Counted from the first letter of the stretch, positions 10,122-18,758 are shown. The stretch: DNA of 64,000 bases from Agrobacterium tumefaciens (GCF_005221325.1 NZ_CP039888.1:2046001-2110000), one strand, 5' to 3'. The notes: generated from the sequence alone by a model not told the origin. Program-made: numbers and translations.

Positions 10122-10973
10122 ATGCCAGCGCCAATGCCTGACACCCCACTCACCAATTTCCTCACCCGCTCCACCCCCGCAATTCTCGTGGAAATCGAGG
10201 CCGTCAAAGGCTCCTCACCACGCGAGGCCGGCACCTTCATGCTCGTCTCACAGGACGACTTGTGGGAAACCATCGGCGGCGGGCAATTCGAATATATGGC
10301 GATAGACCACGCACGCGCCATGTTGCGAAGAGGTGTCGCCGAAGACCGCATGGATATTCCGCTCGGGCCGGAAATCGGCCAGTGCTGCGGCGGCCGCACC
10401 CTCATCCGCTTCAGGCTGATAACGACGCAGATCGCGGCCGCGCTCGAAGCAAGGCTAAAGGTCGAAGCCGAACAGCAGCGTGCCGTGTTCATTTTCGGCG
10501 CGGGCCATGTCGGCAAGGCACTGGCCCAGGCGCTGTCGCTGCTGCCCCTGACACTGACGGTAGTGGAAACCCGTGAAAGCGAGTTGCGCGATCTTCCAGC
10601 GACGGTCGCATCCGTACTCACACCCGTGCCAGAAGCGCTCATCGCAAAAATCCCGGCCAATGGCGCGGCGATCATCGTTACCCACGACCATGCGCTCGAT
10701 TTCCTGATTGCGAAGGAGGCGCTTGCCCGCAATGATCTCGCCTATGTCGGCATGATCGGTTCGAAGACCAAACGCGCCACCTTCGCCCATTGGCTGGCGG
10801 ATCAGGCAGAGCCCGCTTCCGGCCTTGCAAGACTGACGCTGCCCATCGGTGGCACAGGCGTCAGGGACAAGCGTCCCGCCGTCATAGCGGCCCTTGTGGC
10901 AGCCGAGTTGCTTCAAGCGCTTTCTGCCACCGAAACTGGGAATCCCCGCAAACACCAGCCCGCCCATCCCTGA
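10122..10973 (+). CDS. xdhC: Xanthine dehydrogenase accessory protein XdhC
   Basis: A 283-residue XdhC/CoxI family chaperone that binds the molybdenum cofactor, promotes its sulfuration and inserts it into XdhB. The N-terminal domain has GSSPREAGTFM, TIGGGQFEYMAID and a QCCGG motif. The C-terminal domain is a Rossmann fold with FIFGAGHVGKALAQAL and ends with YVGMIGSKTKRATF and a DKRPAVIAALVAAELL helix. The ATG at 10122, two bases after the xdhB stop, is preferred over the longer frame, which would lie inside xdhB. Third gene of the xdhABC operon. Confidence 0.93.
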   Translation: MPAPMPDTPLTNFLTRSTPAILVEIEAVKGSSPREAGTFMLVSQDDLWETIGGGQFEYMAIDHARAMLRRGVAEDRMDIPLGPEIGQCCGGRTLIRFRLITTQIAAALEARLKVEAEQQRAVFIFGAGHVGKALAQALSLLPLTLTVVETRESELRDLPATVASVLTPVPEALIAKIPANGAAIIVTHDHALDFLIAKEALARNDLAYVGMIGSKTKRATFAHWLADQAEPASGLARLTLPIGGTGVRDKRPAVIAALVAAELLQALSATETGNPRKHQPAHP

Positions 10974-11112
10974 GGCCGAGATCGCGCTTCAACGCATCAG
11001 GCAGGCTTTCATCGGCCAGATTGTCCGGCCGAAAGCTCTCAAAAGCAAAATGTTCCGCTGTCCGCAGACCCGCGCGCAGGCGGGACCACGCGCGCAAGAA
11101 TGCTGTGCGCAT
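10882..11112 (-). CDS. Possible small DUF1127-like protein
   Basis: A 76-codon minus-strand frame beginning MRTAFLRAWSRLRAGLRTAEH, with GGAG 7 bases ahead of the ATG. Residues 35-50 read LPDALKRDLGLRDGR, which resembles the short DUF1127 pattern of Rhizobiales (a helical arginine-rich peptide ending in a DIGL-R motif). Its 3' third overlaps the end of xdhC on the opposite strand by about 90 bases, which is unusual and lowers confidence. If real, it is divergent from the LysR gene and could share its control region. Confidence 0.35.
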   Translation of the reverse strand: MRTAFLRAWSRLRAGLRTAEHFAFESFRPDNLADESLPDALKRDLGLRDGRAGVCGDSQFRWQKALEATRLPQGPL

Positions 11113-11128
11113 GTTCATCTCCATCCGA

Positions 11129-11165
11129 ATTTTCAGAAGCTCAGTTGATCTATGAAACTGAAAAT
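11129..11165. promoter_or_regulatory. Nested inverted repeats ahead of the LysR gene
   Basis: Outer arms ATTTTCAG (11129-11136) and CTGAAAAT (11158-11165) enclose inner arms TCAGTT (11141-11146) and AACTGA (11156-11161). It lies in the divergent gap 64 bases before the LysR start. LysR proteins usually bind such dyads next to their own gene, so autoregulation is a reasonable inference. Confidence 0.45.
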
Positions 11166-11228
11166 GACTTGATTTCCGGATAAAAACCAATGAAACGTTT
11201 GGGGGGTTAGCATAAAGAGAGCTTATCC

Positions 11229-12158
11229 ATGAAGATGTCTCGCCAGTTTCCGCTGAATGCGCTGCGTGTGTTCGATGCCGCAGCAAGACATCTGAGTTTC
11301 ACCAAGGCCGGTGAAGAGCTGGGCATGACGCAGACGGCTGTCAGCTATCAGGTGAAGCTGCTGGAGGAGAACATCGGTGAGCCGCTCTTCATCCGCAAAG
11401 CGCGGCAGGTTCTGCTGACCGAGGCCGGACACAAACTGGCGCCGAGGGTGGCGGAAGCCTTCAACAGCCTGCAGGAGGCCGTCGACACTATTCGCGACAC
11501 TTCGGACGCCACCCTGACCATCCATTCCACCGCCACTTTCGCCTCGCGCTGGCTGTCGCGGCACCTAGGGGCCTTTCAGCTCGAGCACCCCTCGATCGCG
11601 GTGCGGCTCGATACATCAAGCGCATTGATCGATTTTTCCCAGTCCGACTGTGATGTCGCCATTCGCTGGAGCCGCGACGATGGCAAGGGGCTGACCTATC
11701 ATCAATTGCTGCGCGGCGTTTATACGCCGATGCTACATCCGAGCCTCGCCGAGAGCATCGGCGGATTGCACAAGCCGGAAGATCTGCTGCGCCTGCGGAT
11801 CATCGATCCCGGCGATATCTGGTGGAGCCAGTGGTTTCGTGAGGTGGGCGTCGAAAATCCGGGCCTTGACCGTTATCCGCGCAGCCGCCTCAATGTACAG
11901 GCCTTCGAAGCCGCCGCGGCAATCGCCAATCAGGGGGTGGCCATGCTCACACCGGAACTCTATGCCGACGAGATCGCGCTCGGCCGCCTTTACCAGCCCT
12001 TCGAGCACCTCAGCAGCGAAGGCAAGAACTACTGGCTGGTCTATCCCGAAAACCGCAGGAACATCCGCAAGATAAAACTGTTTCGCGACTGGATATTGAA
12101 ACGGATCGAAGAAAGCCGGCCACCGCAGCTGCCTCAATACCCCATGTCCGGCGCATAA
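11229..12158 (+). CDS. LysR-family regulator, GcvA-like
   Basis: A 309-residue transcription factor. The N-terminal winged helix-turn-helix reads PLNALRVFDAAARHLSFTKAGEELGMTQTAVSYQVKLLEE, typical of the GcvA subgroup; the rest is a periplasmic-binding-like effector domain from about residue 90 to 300. It starts with ATG at 11229 or two codons later. It lies between xdhABC and the puuD-guaD pair on the same strand, so a role in control of purine breakdown is likely but inferred. A nested dyad upstream suits autoregulation. Its 3' end overlaps the next, opposite gene by 25 bases. Confidence 0.88.
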   Translation: MKMSRQFPLNALRVFDAAARHLSFTKAGEELGMTQTAVSYQVKLLEENIGEPLFIRKARQVLLTEAGHKLAPRVAEAFNSLQEAVDTIRDTSDATLTIHSTATFASRWLSRHLGAFQLEHPSIAVRLDTSSALIDFSQSDCDVAIRWSRDDGKGLTYHQLLRGVYTPMLHPSLAESIGGLHKPEDLLRLRIIDPGDIWWSQWFREVGVENPGLDRYPRSRLNVQAFEAAAAIANQGVAMLTPELYADEIALGRLYQPFEHLSSEGKNYWLVYPENRRNIRKIKLFRDWILKRIEESRPPQLPQYPMSGA

Positions 12159-12478
12159 AAGCAGCGCGGCGTATCCTCGTCCGGAAACAGACAGAGATGA
12201 TATTCGCCATCTTCGGATCGTCTTGCCTCGCTCTGCGACCAGCTGAAGAAATGACGCCGCGTGACCATGCGGTGATCGCCGGGCGCGAGCGAAACCTCGT
12301 AACCGTCGGGCGTGATACGAACGCTGCGTGTGGGGATCATCTGGCAGTCGCCGGTTTCGGCGTCGCCATTGCAACAATAGCTTTCATATTTGAACCCCTT
12401 GTGGGATTCATGAGCAAGTGCTGTGGCGGTGACCGCCAGGAGCAGAAAGAGAACCGTCAGAACAAGGCGCATCGGCAT
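12134..12478 (-). CDS. Small exported cysteine-containing protein of unknown function
   Basis: A 114-residue protein starting MPMRLVLTVLFLLLAVTATALAH, a clear signal peptide with cleavage expected after ALA. The mature part of about 90 residues has four to six cysteines (YCCNGD, GDC, HLCLF, RCFYAP) and probably forms disulfides in the periplasm. Longer starts to 12517 exist but would bury the signal peptide. The type of sequence is common as hypothetical proteins in Rhizobiales; no function can be given. It converges on the LysR gene with a 25-base tail overlap. Confidence 0.65.
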   Translation of the reverse strand: MPMRLVLTVLFLLLAVTATALAHESHKGFKYESYCCNGDAETGDCQMIPTRSVRITPDGYEVSLAPGDHRMVTRRHFFSWSQSEARRSEDGEYHLCLFPDEDTPRCFYAPDMGY

Positions 12479-12931
12479 GGTCTCCGTTGAAAACAACGGC
12501 GGCTGCCGGAAGGTCATTGCGTCCCTTCAAAATTTCACACATCAACCCGCACCCGGACACAATGGTACCGGGAACTGCAACACCTGCCCCCTGATCTGCC
12601 CCCGCCCCAGGGTTTGCAGCGCCCGCCTTCGGAATAACCGCCAGCGAAACATGTCATGGGAGCTTAAAAGCTCCGCAGCCCTATATTTTAGCACATCGGC
12701 GGGCCGCTCACAGAATAATAGCTGAGTCGCGTTAGCCAGCTAAGCACAAACTATGCGGCAGGAAGCGCGCATTGCAACTTTACCGGGCCTACCGCGATAC
12801 CTTGCAGCCCGAACCGGGTTGTGGACATGAACGCACCGGATTGTGAACAATCACTCCCCGACCGCTGCTTTTCCCTTTCCTAACGGTCAAATTTCTCGCA
12901 AGGTGCGCTGCACAAGGATCAGGGGAACCGC
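12479..12931. other. Intergenic region upstream of puuD
   Basis: About 450 bases without a credible gene. It contains a short hairpin GGAGCTT-AA-AAGCTCC at 12659-12674 and a perfect 14-base palindrome at 12839-12852 (listed separately). No known purine riboswitch fold was recognised. Confidence 0.6.
12839..12852. promoter_or_regulatory. Palindromic operator candidate upstream of puuD
   Basis: GATTGTGAACAATC is a perfect inverted repeat (GATTGT / ACAATC around GA) 80 bases before the puuD start. It fits the TNGT-n-ACNA pattern bound by FadR-type GntR regulators. No GntR gene is in the window, so the binding protein is unknown. Confidence 0.45.
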
Positions 12932-14194
12932 ATGTACGAATATGCCATTGCGTGGGAATGGATGGCCTTTGCCGTCCGCTGGCTCCACGTCATCACCGCC
13001 ATCGCCTGGATCGGCTCATCCTTTTATTTCATCGCACTCGATCTGGGGCTGGTCAAACGCCCGGATATGCCGCCGGGGGCCTATGGCGAGGAGTGGCAGG
13101 TGCATGGCGGCGGCTTTTACCACATCCAGAAATATCTGGTCGCCCCTGCCCGGATGCCCGAGCACCTGACATGGTTCAAATGGGAAAGCTACGTCACCTG
13201 GCTTTCCGGTTTTGCCATGCTCTGTATCGTCTATTATGGCGGCGCGGACCTGTTCCTCATCGACCATTCCGTGCTTGATCTCACCCAGTTCCAGGCCATC
13301 TGTCTGTCGCTGGCATCGCTGGCCATCGGCTGGCTGTTTTATGATTTTCTCTGCAAATCGCCGCTCGGCAACAATACCTGGGGCCTGATGGTGGTGCTCT
13401 ATGTCGCGCTGGTGGCGATGGCATGGGGTTATACGCAGGTCTTCACCGGCCGCGCCGCGTTCCTGCATCTCGGCGCATTTACCGCCACCATCATGTCGGC
13501 AAACGTGTTCTTCATCATCATTCCCAACCAGAAGATCGTCGTCGCAGACCTGATCGCCGGGCGCACGCCGGATCCGAAATATGGCCGCATCGCCAAACAG
13601 CGCTCGCTGCACAACAACTATCTGACGCTGCCCGTCATCTTCTTCATGCTGTCGAACCATTATCCGCTGGCCTTCGCCACGCAGTTCAACTGGATCATTG
13701 CGGCGTTGGTGTTCCTGATGGGCGTCACCATCCGCCATTGGTTCAACACCACCCATGCCCGCAAGGGCAAGCCGACATGGACCTGGCTTTTGACCGCGCT
13801 GATCTTCATCGTCATCATGTGGCTTTCCACCGTGCCGAAAGTGCTGACCGGCGAAGAGGAGCAGAAGGCAGCGACCCTTTCCCCCATGCAGCAGCAATTC
13901 GTCAGCGACGCCCATTTCACCAAGGCGCGCGATGTGGTTCAGGGCCGCTGTTCCATGTGCCATGCCGCCGAACCGGTGTGGGAAGGCGTGCCCTTCACGC
14001 CGAAATCGGTGAAGCTGGAAACCGACGAACAGATCGCCGCCCATGCGCGCGAAATCTATTTGCAAGCCGGCCGCAGCCATGCCATGCCTCCCGGCAACAT
14101 CACCGCCATCACCCCGCAAGAGCGCAAAGTGCTGACCGCCTGGTATGAAAGCGCGGTTTCCGGGGCTGGAAAAGCCGAAGGAAAGACTGAATGA
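12932..14194 (+). CDS. puuD: Membrane-bound urate hydroxylase with cytochrome c domain
   Basis: A 420-residue integral membrane protein that converts urate to 5-hydroxyisourate and replaces soluble uricase in many alphaproteobacteria. The first 310 residues hold about eight membrane segments, starting with MYEYAIAWEWMAFAVRWLHVI and including GSSFYFIALDLGL and SANVFFIIIPNQK. The C-terminal part is a cytochrome c domain with the haem-binding CSMCH motif near residue 345 and a later Met in HAMPPGN that may be the axial ligand. The gene overlaps guaD by 4 bases (ATGA), so the two are translationally coupled. Electrons presumably go to the respiratory chain. Confidence 0.93.
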   Translation: MYEYAIAWEWMAFAVRWLHVITAIAWIGSSFYFIALDLGLVKRPDMPPGAYGEEWQVHGGGFYHIQKYLVAPARMPEHLTWFKWESYVTWLSGFAMLCIVYYGGADLFLIDHSVLDLTQFQAICLSLASLAIGWLFYDFLCKSPLGNNTWGLMVVLYVALVAMAWGYTQVFTGRAAFLHLGAFTATIMSANVFFIIIPNQKIVVADLIAGRTPDPKYGRIAKQRSLHNNYLTLPVIFFMLSNHYPLAFATQFNWIIAALVFLMGVTIRHWFNTTHARKGKPTWTWLLTALIFIVIMWLSTVPKVLTGEEEQKAATLSPMQQQFVSDAHFTKARDVVQGRCSMCHAAEPVWEGVPFTPKSVKLETDEQIAAHAREIYLQAGRSHAMPPGNITAITPQERKVLTAWYESAVSGAGKAEGKTE

Positions 14195-15501
14195 GCATGG
14201 TTCTGCTGCGTGGCCGCCTGCTGAGCTTCCGCCGCGCGCCGCTCTCCATCGACGATACGCAAAGCTATCTCTATATCGAAGATGGTGGCCTGCTGCTCGA
14301 AAACGGCAAGATCGCCGCCATCGGCGAATACGCCGATATCCGTGAGACAGCGCCTGATGACATCGAGGAAAAGGACCACCGTCCGCATCTCATCGTGCCC
14401 GGCCTCATCGACATGCACCTGCATTTCCCGCAGATGCAGGTCATCGGCTCCTATGCCGCCAATCTGCTGGAATGGCTGAACACCTATACGTTCCCGGAAG
14501 AATGCCGCTTCGTCGAAAGTGCCCATGCCCAGCGCATCGCCACGCATTTTTACGACGAGCTGCTGCGCCACGGCACCACCACGGCCGCTGCCTATTGCTC
14601 CGTGCATAAAACCTCCGCCGACGCCTTTTTTACTGAGGCCATGAAGCGCAACATGCTGATGGTCGGCGGCAAGGTGATGATGGACCGCAACGCCCCGCAG
14701 GGCCTGCTGGACACGCCGGAAACCTCCTATGACGAGACGCGCGCCGTCATCGCCGACTGGCACGGCAAGGGCCGCAACCACGTCGCCATCACGCCGCGCT
14801 TCGCCATAACCTCCACCCCGAAGCAGATGGAAGCCGCCCAAGCGCTGGCGCAGGAATTCCCCGATCTCTTCATCCAGACTCACCTCTCGGAAAACTTGGA
14901 CGAGATCAAATATACCTGCGAGCTGTACCCCGAAGCGACCGACTATACCGACATCTATGTGCGCTACGGCCTGATGGGCAACAAGACGCTGCTCGGCCAC
15001 GCCATCCACCTCTCCGAACGTGAGGCGGACGTACTGTCGGAAACCGGTGCGGTGGCCGTGCATTGCCCCACCTCCAACCTCTTCATCGGCTCCGGCCTGT
15101 TCCCGATGAAAAAGCTGCAGCGGCGTGAAAAGCCGGTGCGGATCGCGGTCGCCACCGATATCGGCGGCGGATCGAGCTATTCCATGCTGCGCACCATGGA
15201 CGAGGCCTACAAAATCCAGCAATTGCTCGGCGAGCGCCTGAACCCGCTGGAAAGCTGGTATCTGATGACGCGCGGCAACGCCGAAGCGCTTTCCATGGTC
15301 GACCGCATCGGCACGCTGGAGGCCGGCACTGACGCCGACATCACGGTGCTGAACGCCTCCTCCACGCCCGCCATGGCGCTGAAGATGGAAGTGGTGAAAA
15401 GCCTGACGGAAGAACTGTTCCTGATGCTAACCATGGGCGACGACCGCACGGTGGTGGAAACCTATGTGGCCGGCAGGGCGATGAAGAGCGTGTTGGCATA
15501 G
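14191..15501 (+). CDS. guaD: Guanine deaminase
   Basis: A 436-residue amidohydrolase that deaminates guanine to xanthine, feeding xdhABC. Zinc ligands are visible in PGLIDMHLHFPQ (near residue 75), in IQTHLSENLDE (near 230), in LLGHAIHLSE (near 270) and in the Asp of ATDIGGGSSYSML (near 325). The motif set and the CPTSNLFIGSG stretch match GuaD rather than other cytosine or adenine deaminases. Length is normal. It follows puuD with an ATGA overlap, placing guanine and urate steps in one transcript. Confidence 0.94.
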   Translation: MSMVLLRGRLLSFRRAPLSIDDTQSYLYIEDGGLLLENGKIAAIGEYADIRETAPDDIEEKDHRPHLIVPGLIDMHLHFPQMQVIGSYAANLLEWLNTYTFPEECRFVESAHAQRIATHFYDELLRHGTTTAAAYCSVHKTSADAFFTEAMKRNMLMVGGKVMMDRNAPQGLLDTPETSYDETRAVIADWHGKGRNHVAITPRFAITSTPKQMEAAQALAQEFPDLFIQTHLSENLDEIKYTCELYPEATDYTDIYVRYGLMGNKTLLGHAIHLSEREADVLSETGAVAVHCPTSNLFIGSGLFPMKKLQRREKPVRIAVATDIGGGSSYSMLRTMDEAYKIQQLLGERLNPLESWYLMTRGNAEALSMVDRIGTLEAGTDADITVLNASSTPAMALKMEVVKSLTEELFLMLTMGDDRTVVETYVAGRAMKSVLA

Positions 15502-15578
15502 TTCGGCTGAGGCCGAAACATAAGGCCGCCGACTCACTTACACAGTCATATATTGGATTGAGCGAGTGCCGCGTCGTT

Positions 15579-15696
15579 CTTCTCCCCGCCGGGGAGAAGT
15601 CCGCGGCAGCGGGATGAGGAGGCAAGGGTGCGGTCCATCGCTAACGTTGCCCCCTCATCCGACCCTTCGGGCCACCTTCTCCCCGGCGGGGAGAAG
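15579..15696. repeat. RIME-like element: two GGGGAGAAG hairpins
   Basis: Two copies of the palindrome CTTCTCCCC-n3-GGGGAGAAG, at 15579-15599 and 15676-15696, flank about 75 bases containing CCCCTCATCCGACCCTTCGG. This layout matches the Rhizobium intergenic mosaic element type. It fills most of the 273-base gap between guaD and the TauE gene and could end guaD transcripts. Confidence 0.75.
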
Positions 15697-15774
15697 AAAC
15701 CGTGCCGCACCCGCTCGCTTCATATGACTGGCTGGCATCACCGGCCAAAACGCGAATGACCTCTGGAGCGCCCC

Positions 15775-16524
15775 GTGCCGGCTTTAGACACAACCACCCT
15801 GTTCATGGTCCTCACGACTTTCATCATCGCGGGCATCGTCAAGGGCGTGACCGGCATGGGACTGCCCACCGTTGCCATGGGCGTGCTCGGCCTCTTCATG
15901 CCGCCGGTCATCGCCGCAGGGCTGCTCATCCTGCCCTCCTTCATCACCAATATCTGGCAATTGCTCGCCGGACCGGATTTCCGGGCCATCGTGAAGCGGC
16001 TGTGGCCGATGATGATCGCCATCGCGATCGGAACGCTGCTTGGCATCCGGCTGATGACATCAGGCACCGGCGTCTGGACCACCTCGGCGCTCGGCCTCTG
16101 CCTTGCGGCTTACGCGGCCTACAGCCTGTTTGCCAGACCGGTCTCGATTCCGGCAAGGCTGGAACCAAAGCTCTCCCCGGTCATGGGGCTGGCAACCGGC
16201 CTTCTAACCGGCGGCACCGGAATTTTCGTCGTGCCCGCCGTGCCCTATATCCAGTCGCTCGGTTTCAACCGCGATGATCTGGTGCAGGCGCTGGGCCTTT
16301 CCTTCACCGTCTCCACCGTCGCACTGGCTGCCGGCCTTGCCTCCCAGAATGCTTTTCACGTCGAGCATCTGTCACTGTCAGCACTCGCCGTCCTGCCTGC
16401 GCTCCTCGGCATGTGGCTTGGCCAGAAAATCCGTTACGTCGTCAGCCCGGCGACATTCCGGCGCTGGTTTCTCATCTGCCTGCTCATACTGGGAGCCGAG
16501 CTGTTTTTGCGGGCATTCTGGTGA
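15775..16524 (+). CDS. TauE/SafE-family anion exporter
   Basis: A 249-residue membrane protein with about eight hydrophobic segments and the family's duplicated pattern: FIIAGIVKGVTGMGLPTVAMG in the first half and GLATGLLTGGTGIFVVPAVPY in the second. Members of this family export sulfite, sulfoacetate or other organic anions. The start is a GTG at 15775 with GGAG six bases ahead. It is followed 80 bases later by an FMN-dependent hydroxyacid dehydrogenase on the same strand; whether they are co-transcribed is unclear. The substrate is unknown. Confidence 0.85.
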   Translation: MPALDTTTLFMVLTTFIIAGIVKGVTGMGLPTVAMGVLGLFMPPVIAAGLLILPSFITNIWQLLAGPDFRAIVKRLWPMMIAIAIGTLLGIRLMTSGTGVWTTSALGLCLAAYAAYSLFARPVSIPARLEPKLSPVMGLATGLLTGGTGIFVVPAVPYIQSLGFNRDDLVQALGLSFTVSTVALAAGLASQNAFHVEHLSLSALAVLPALLGMWLGQKIRYVVSPATFRRWFLICLLILGAELFLRAFW

Positions 16525-16604
16525 TGGAAATCCGTCGATTTTGATGTCGTGACCGCCACATCCATGTTATGCGAAGTCATCATTCAAATGTGAAGGCTTT
16601 ATCC

Positions 16605-17738
16605 ATGGGCAAAATCCTGACCATAGCGGACCTGAAGAAACAGGCTCAGCGCCGTGTGCCAAAAATGTTTTTCGACTATGCCGATAGCGGCGCATGGACC
16701 GAAAGCACCTACCGCGCCAATGAGGACGATTTCGCCAAGATAAAGCTGCGCCAGCGCGTGCTGGTGGATATGACCGACCGGTCACTCGCCACCGAAATGG
16801 TTGGTGAGAAGGTTTCGATGCCGGTGGCGCTCTCCCCCACCGGGCTGACGGGCATGCAGCATGCCGATGGCGAAATGCTGGCCGCCAAGGCGGCGGAGGA
16901 ATTCGGCGTGCCTTTCACGCTCTCCACGATGAGCATCTGCTCCATCGAGGACGTTGCCTCGGTCACCTCGAAACCCTTCTGGTTTCAGCTTTACGTGATG
17001 AAGGACCGGGATTTCGTCAACAATCTGATCGACCGCGCCAAGGCCGCCGGGTGCTCGGCGCTGGTGCTGACGCTTGACCTGCAAATCCTCGGCCAGCGCC
17101 ACAAGGATCTGCGCAACGGCCTGTCCGCACCGCCGAAATTCACCCCGAAACATATCTGGCAAATGGCGACACGGCCGAAATGGTGCCTCGACATGGCTCG
17201 CACCCAACGCCGCAGCTTCGGCAATATCGTCGGCCATGCGAAGAATGTTTCTGACCTCTCATCACTCTCCTCCTGGACGGCGGAGCAATTCGATCCACGC
17301 CTGTCGTGGAAAGACGTCGAATGGATCAAAGAGCGCTGGGGCGGCAAGCTGATCCTCAAGGGTATCCTTGACGAGGAAGATGCCCGCGCCTCGCTCGATA
17401 CCGGCGCCGACGCCATCATCGTCTCCAACCATGGCGGCCGCCAGCTCGACGGCGCCCATTCCTCCATCGCCATGCTGCCGAAGATCGTCGACACCGTTGG
17501 CGACAAGGTGGAAGTACATATGGATGGCGGCATCCGCTCCGGTCAGGACGTGCTGAAGGCGGTGGCGCTCGGCGCCAGGGGCACCTATATCGGCCGCCCC
17601 TTCCTCTACGGTCTCGGCGCTGATGGCAAACAGGGCGTGACGACGGCGCTGGAGATCATCCGCAAGGAAATGGATATCAGCATGGCGCTTTGCGGCAAAA
17701 GACTGATCACGGATGTGGATCGCAGCATTCTGGCGTGA
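16605..17738 (+). CDS. lldD: FMN-dependent alpha-hydroxyacid (L-lactate) dehydrogenase
   Basis: A 377-residue member of the glycolate oxidase/L-lactate dehydrogenase family, a flavin TIM barrel that oxidises L-lactate or a related 2-hydroxyacid to the 2-oxoacid at the membrane. Seen are PVALSPTGLTGMQH (near 85), the active-site SNHGGRQLDGA motif with catalytic His and substrate-binding Arg (near 275) and the FMN phosphate loop VHMDGGIRSGQDVLKA (near 300). The ATG at 16605 is supported by GAAGG eight bases ahead; an ATG at 16569 has no such site. The exact substrate (lactate, glycolate or mandelate) cannot be fixed by eye. Confidence 0.85.
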   Translation: MGKILTIADLKKQAQRRVPKMFFDYADSGAWTESTYRANEDDFAKIKLRQRVLVDMTDRSLATEMVGEKVSMPVALSPTGLTGMQHADGEMLAAKAAEEFGVPFTLSTMSICSIEDVASVTSKPFWFQLYVMKDRDFVNNLIDRAKAAGCSALVLTLDLQILGQRHKDLRNGLSAPPKFTPKHIWQMATRPKWCLDMARTQRRSFGNIVGHAKNVSDLSSLSSWTAEQFDPRLSWKDVEWIKERWGGKLILKGILDEEDARASLDTGADAIIVSNHGGRQLDGAHSSIAMLPKIVDTVGDKVEVHMDGGIRSGQDVLKAVALGARGTYIGRPFLYGLGADGKQGVTTALEIIRKEMDISMALCGKRLITDVDRSILA

Positions 17739-17838
17739 TGTTGGTTGGGCGGAGACACCAGAGGCGCCGCTCCATTCTCTGCCGTCATGCCGGACTTGTG
17801 TGGATGTTGCCCTCACGAACGACCTCAGCCAGCCAATC

Positions 17839-18183
17839 TCAATGCCCCACCGTCTTCGAAAACACGTTCACGATGACCACCCCCATCACGATGAACCCCA
17901 AACCGATGACGGCCGCAATATCCAGCGTCTGGCGGAACACGAAATATCCAATGCCGGAAATCAGCACGATGCCGAGCCCGCTCCAGATCGCATAGGCAAC
18001 GCCAACCGGAATCACACGCAGCGTGAATGACAGCAGGTAGAAAGCCGCGCCGTAAAACACCGCCATAAGCACTGTCGGCAGCAGCTTGGTGAATTGCTGC
18101 GACTGCTGCAGGAAGGAGGTCGCGATGACCTCGCAGATAATGGCCGCGACAAGCGCGCCATACGTAAAAACAGCCGCGTTCAT
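17839..18183 (-). CDS. Small multidrug resistance (SMR) efflux protein
   Basis: A 114-residue protein with four membrane helices, the standard size for EmrE/QacE-type proton antiporters. The essential membrane glutamate is Glu18 in AAIICEVIATSFL, and the conserved AYAIWSGLGIVLI stretch lies near residues 64-76. These proteins act as dimers in the inner membrane and export quaternary ammonium compounds and dyes. Its start overlaps the stop of the upstream TetR gene by 4 bases, so it is almost surely controlled by that repressor. Confidence 0.93.
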   Translation of the reverse strand: MNAAVFTYGALVAAIICEVIATSFLQQSQQFTKLLPTVLMAVFYGAAFYLLSFTLRVIPVGVAYAIWSGLGIVLISGIGYFVFRQTLDIAAVIGLGFIVMGVVIVNVFSKTVGH

Positions 18184-18752
18184 CGTTCCATTTCCTTTTT
18201 CGTCTGCGCGATCATCCGGGCCTTGAGAGCCGCCCTGTCGCCGCCCGCCCTGCCATCATCGGCCAGAAGATCAGCAAACCATATGCCGTCTGCTGCCAGC
18301 CGCACGAGTTCCAGTACCACCCCGTCATCCGTTTCTTTATGACGGGCAAGGCGCCCCTCGATCCATCTGTTCCACAGGCGCCGAAGCGATGGTTCGCCGA
18401 CCATGGAAACGGAGATCGCCGCCCATTGCCTGCCCGATTCCCTGCCCCGATCCGAGAAAACAGCGTTCACATAGGCCCGCGTAAAGCTTCCAAAGGCTTC
18501 ACGATCGTGTGAGAGGAGGTCGTCGATCTCAGTGTCCAAAGCCGCGAGAAGGTCCGCCATGACCGCTTCCAGAAGTGTCTGCTTGGAAGGAAAATGATGA
18601 AACAACCCGCCCTTCGTCACCCCGGCAGCATCGGCCACCGCCTGCACGGAAAGCGCCGCAACACCCTGCTCAGCAGCAAGTTTCGCCGCGCAATCGAGAA
18701 GATTGCGGCGCACGATTTCCGGCTGCTTCTTGCGTTCGTGAGCATTTGTCAT
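18180..18752 (-). CDS. TetR-family repressor of the SMR pump
   Basis: A 190-residue regulator. The N-terminal helix-turn-helix reads AEQGVAALSVQAVADAAGVTKGGLFHHFPSKQTLLEAV, typical of TetR; the rest is a helical ligand-binding domain. The ATG at 18752 is chosen because the longer frame (to 18824) would run across a dyad at 18759-18780 that looks like the operator. It overlaps the SMR gene by ATGA. By analogy with QacR/QacA and similar pairs, binding of a cationic drug would lift repression of both genes; this is inference from arrangement. Confidence 0.9.
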   Translation of the reverse strand: MTNAHERKKQPEIVRRNLLDCAAKLAAEQGVAALSVQAVADAAGVTKGGLFHHFPSKQTLLEAVMADLLAALDTEIDDLLSHDREAFGSFTRAYVNAVFSDRGRESGRQWAAISVSMVGEPSLRRLWNRWIEGRLARHKETDDGVVLELVRLAADGIWFADLLADDGRAGGDRAALKARMIAQTKKEMER

Positions 18753-18758
18753 GCCTTT

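Noticed and set aside
12479..12931. Possible purine or xanthine riboswitch ahead of puuD
   Set aside because: I could not build a known aptamer fold; only a short hairpin and a protein-type palindrome are visible. A covariance-model search would be decisive.
13016..14119. A 367-codon frame antisense to puuD, and similar long frames opposite map, guaD and gguA
   Set aside because: These are typical antisense shadows in high-GC codon usage, without ribosome sites or recognisable domains.
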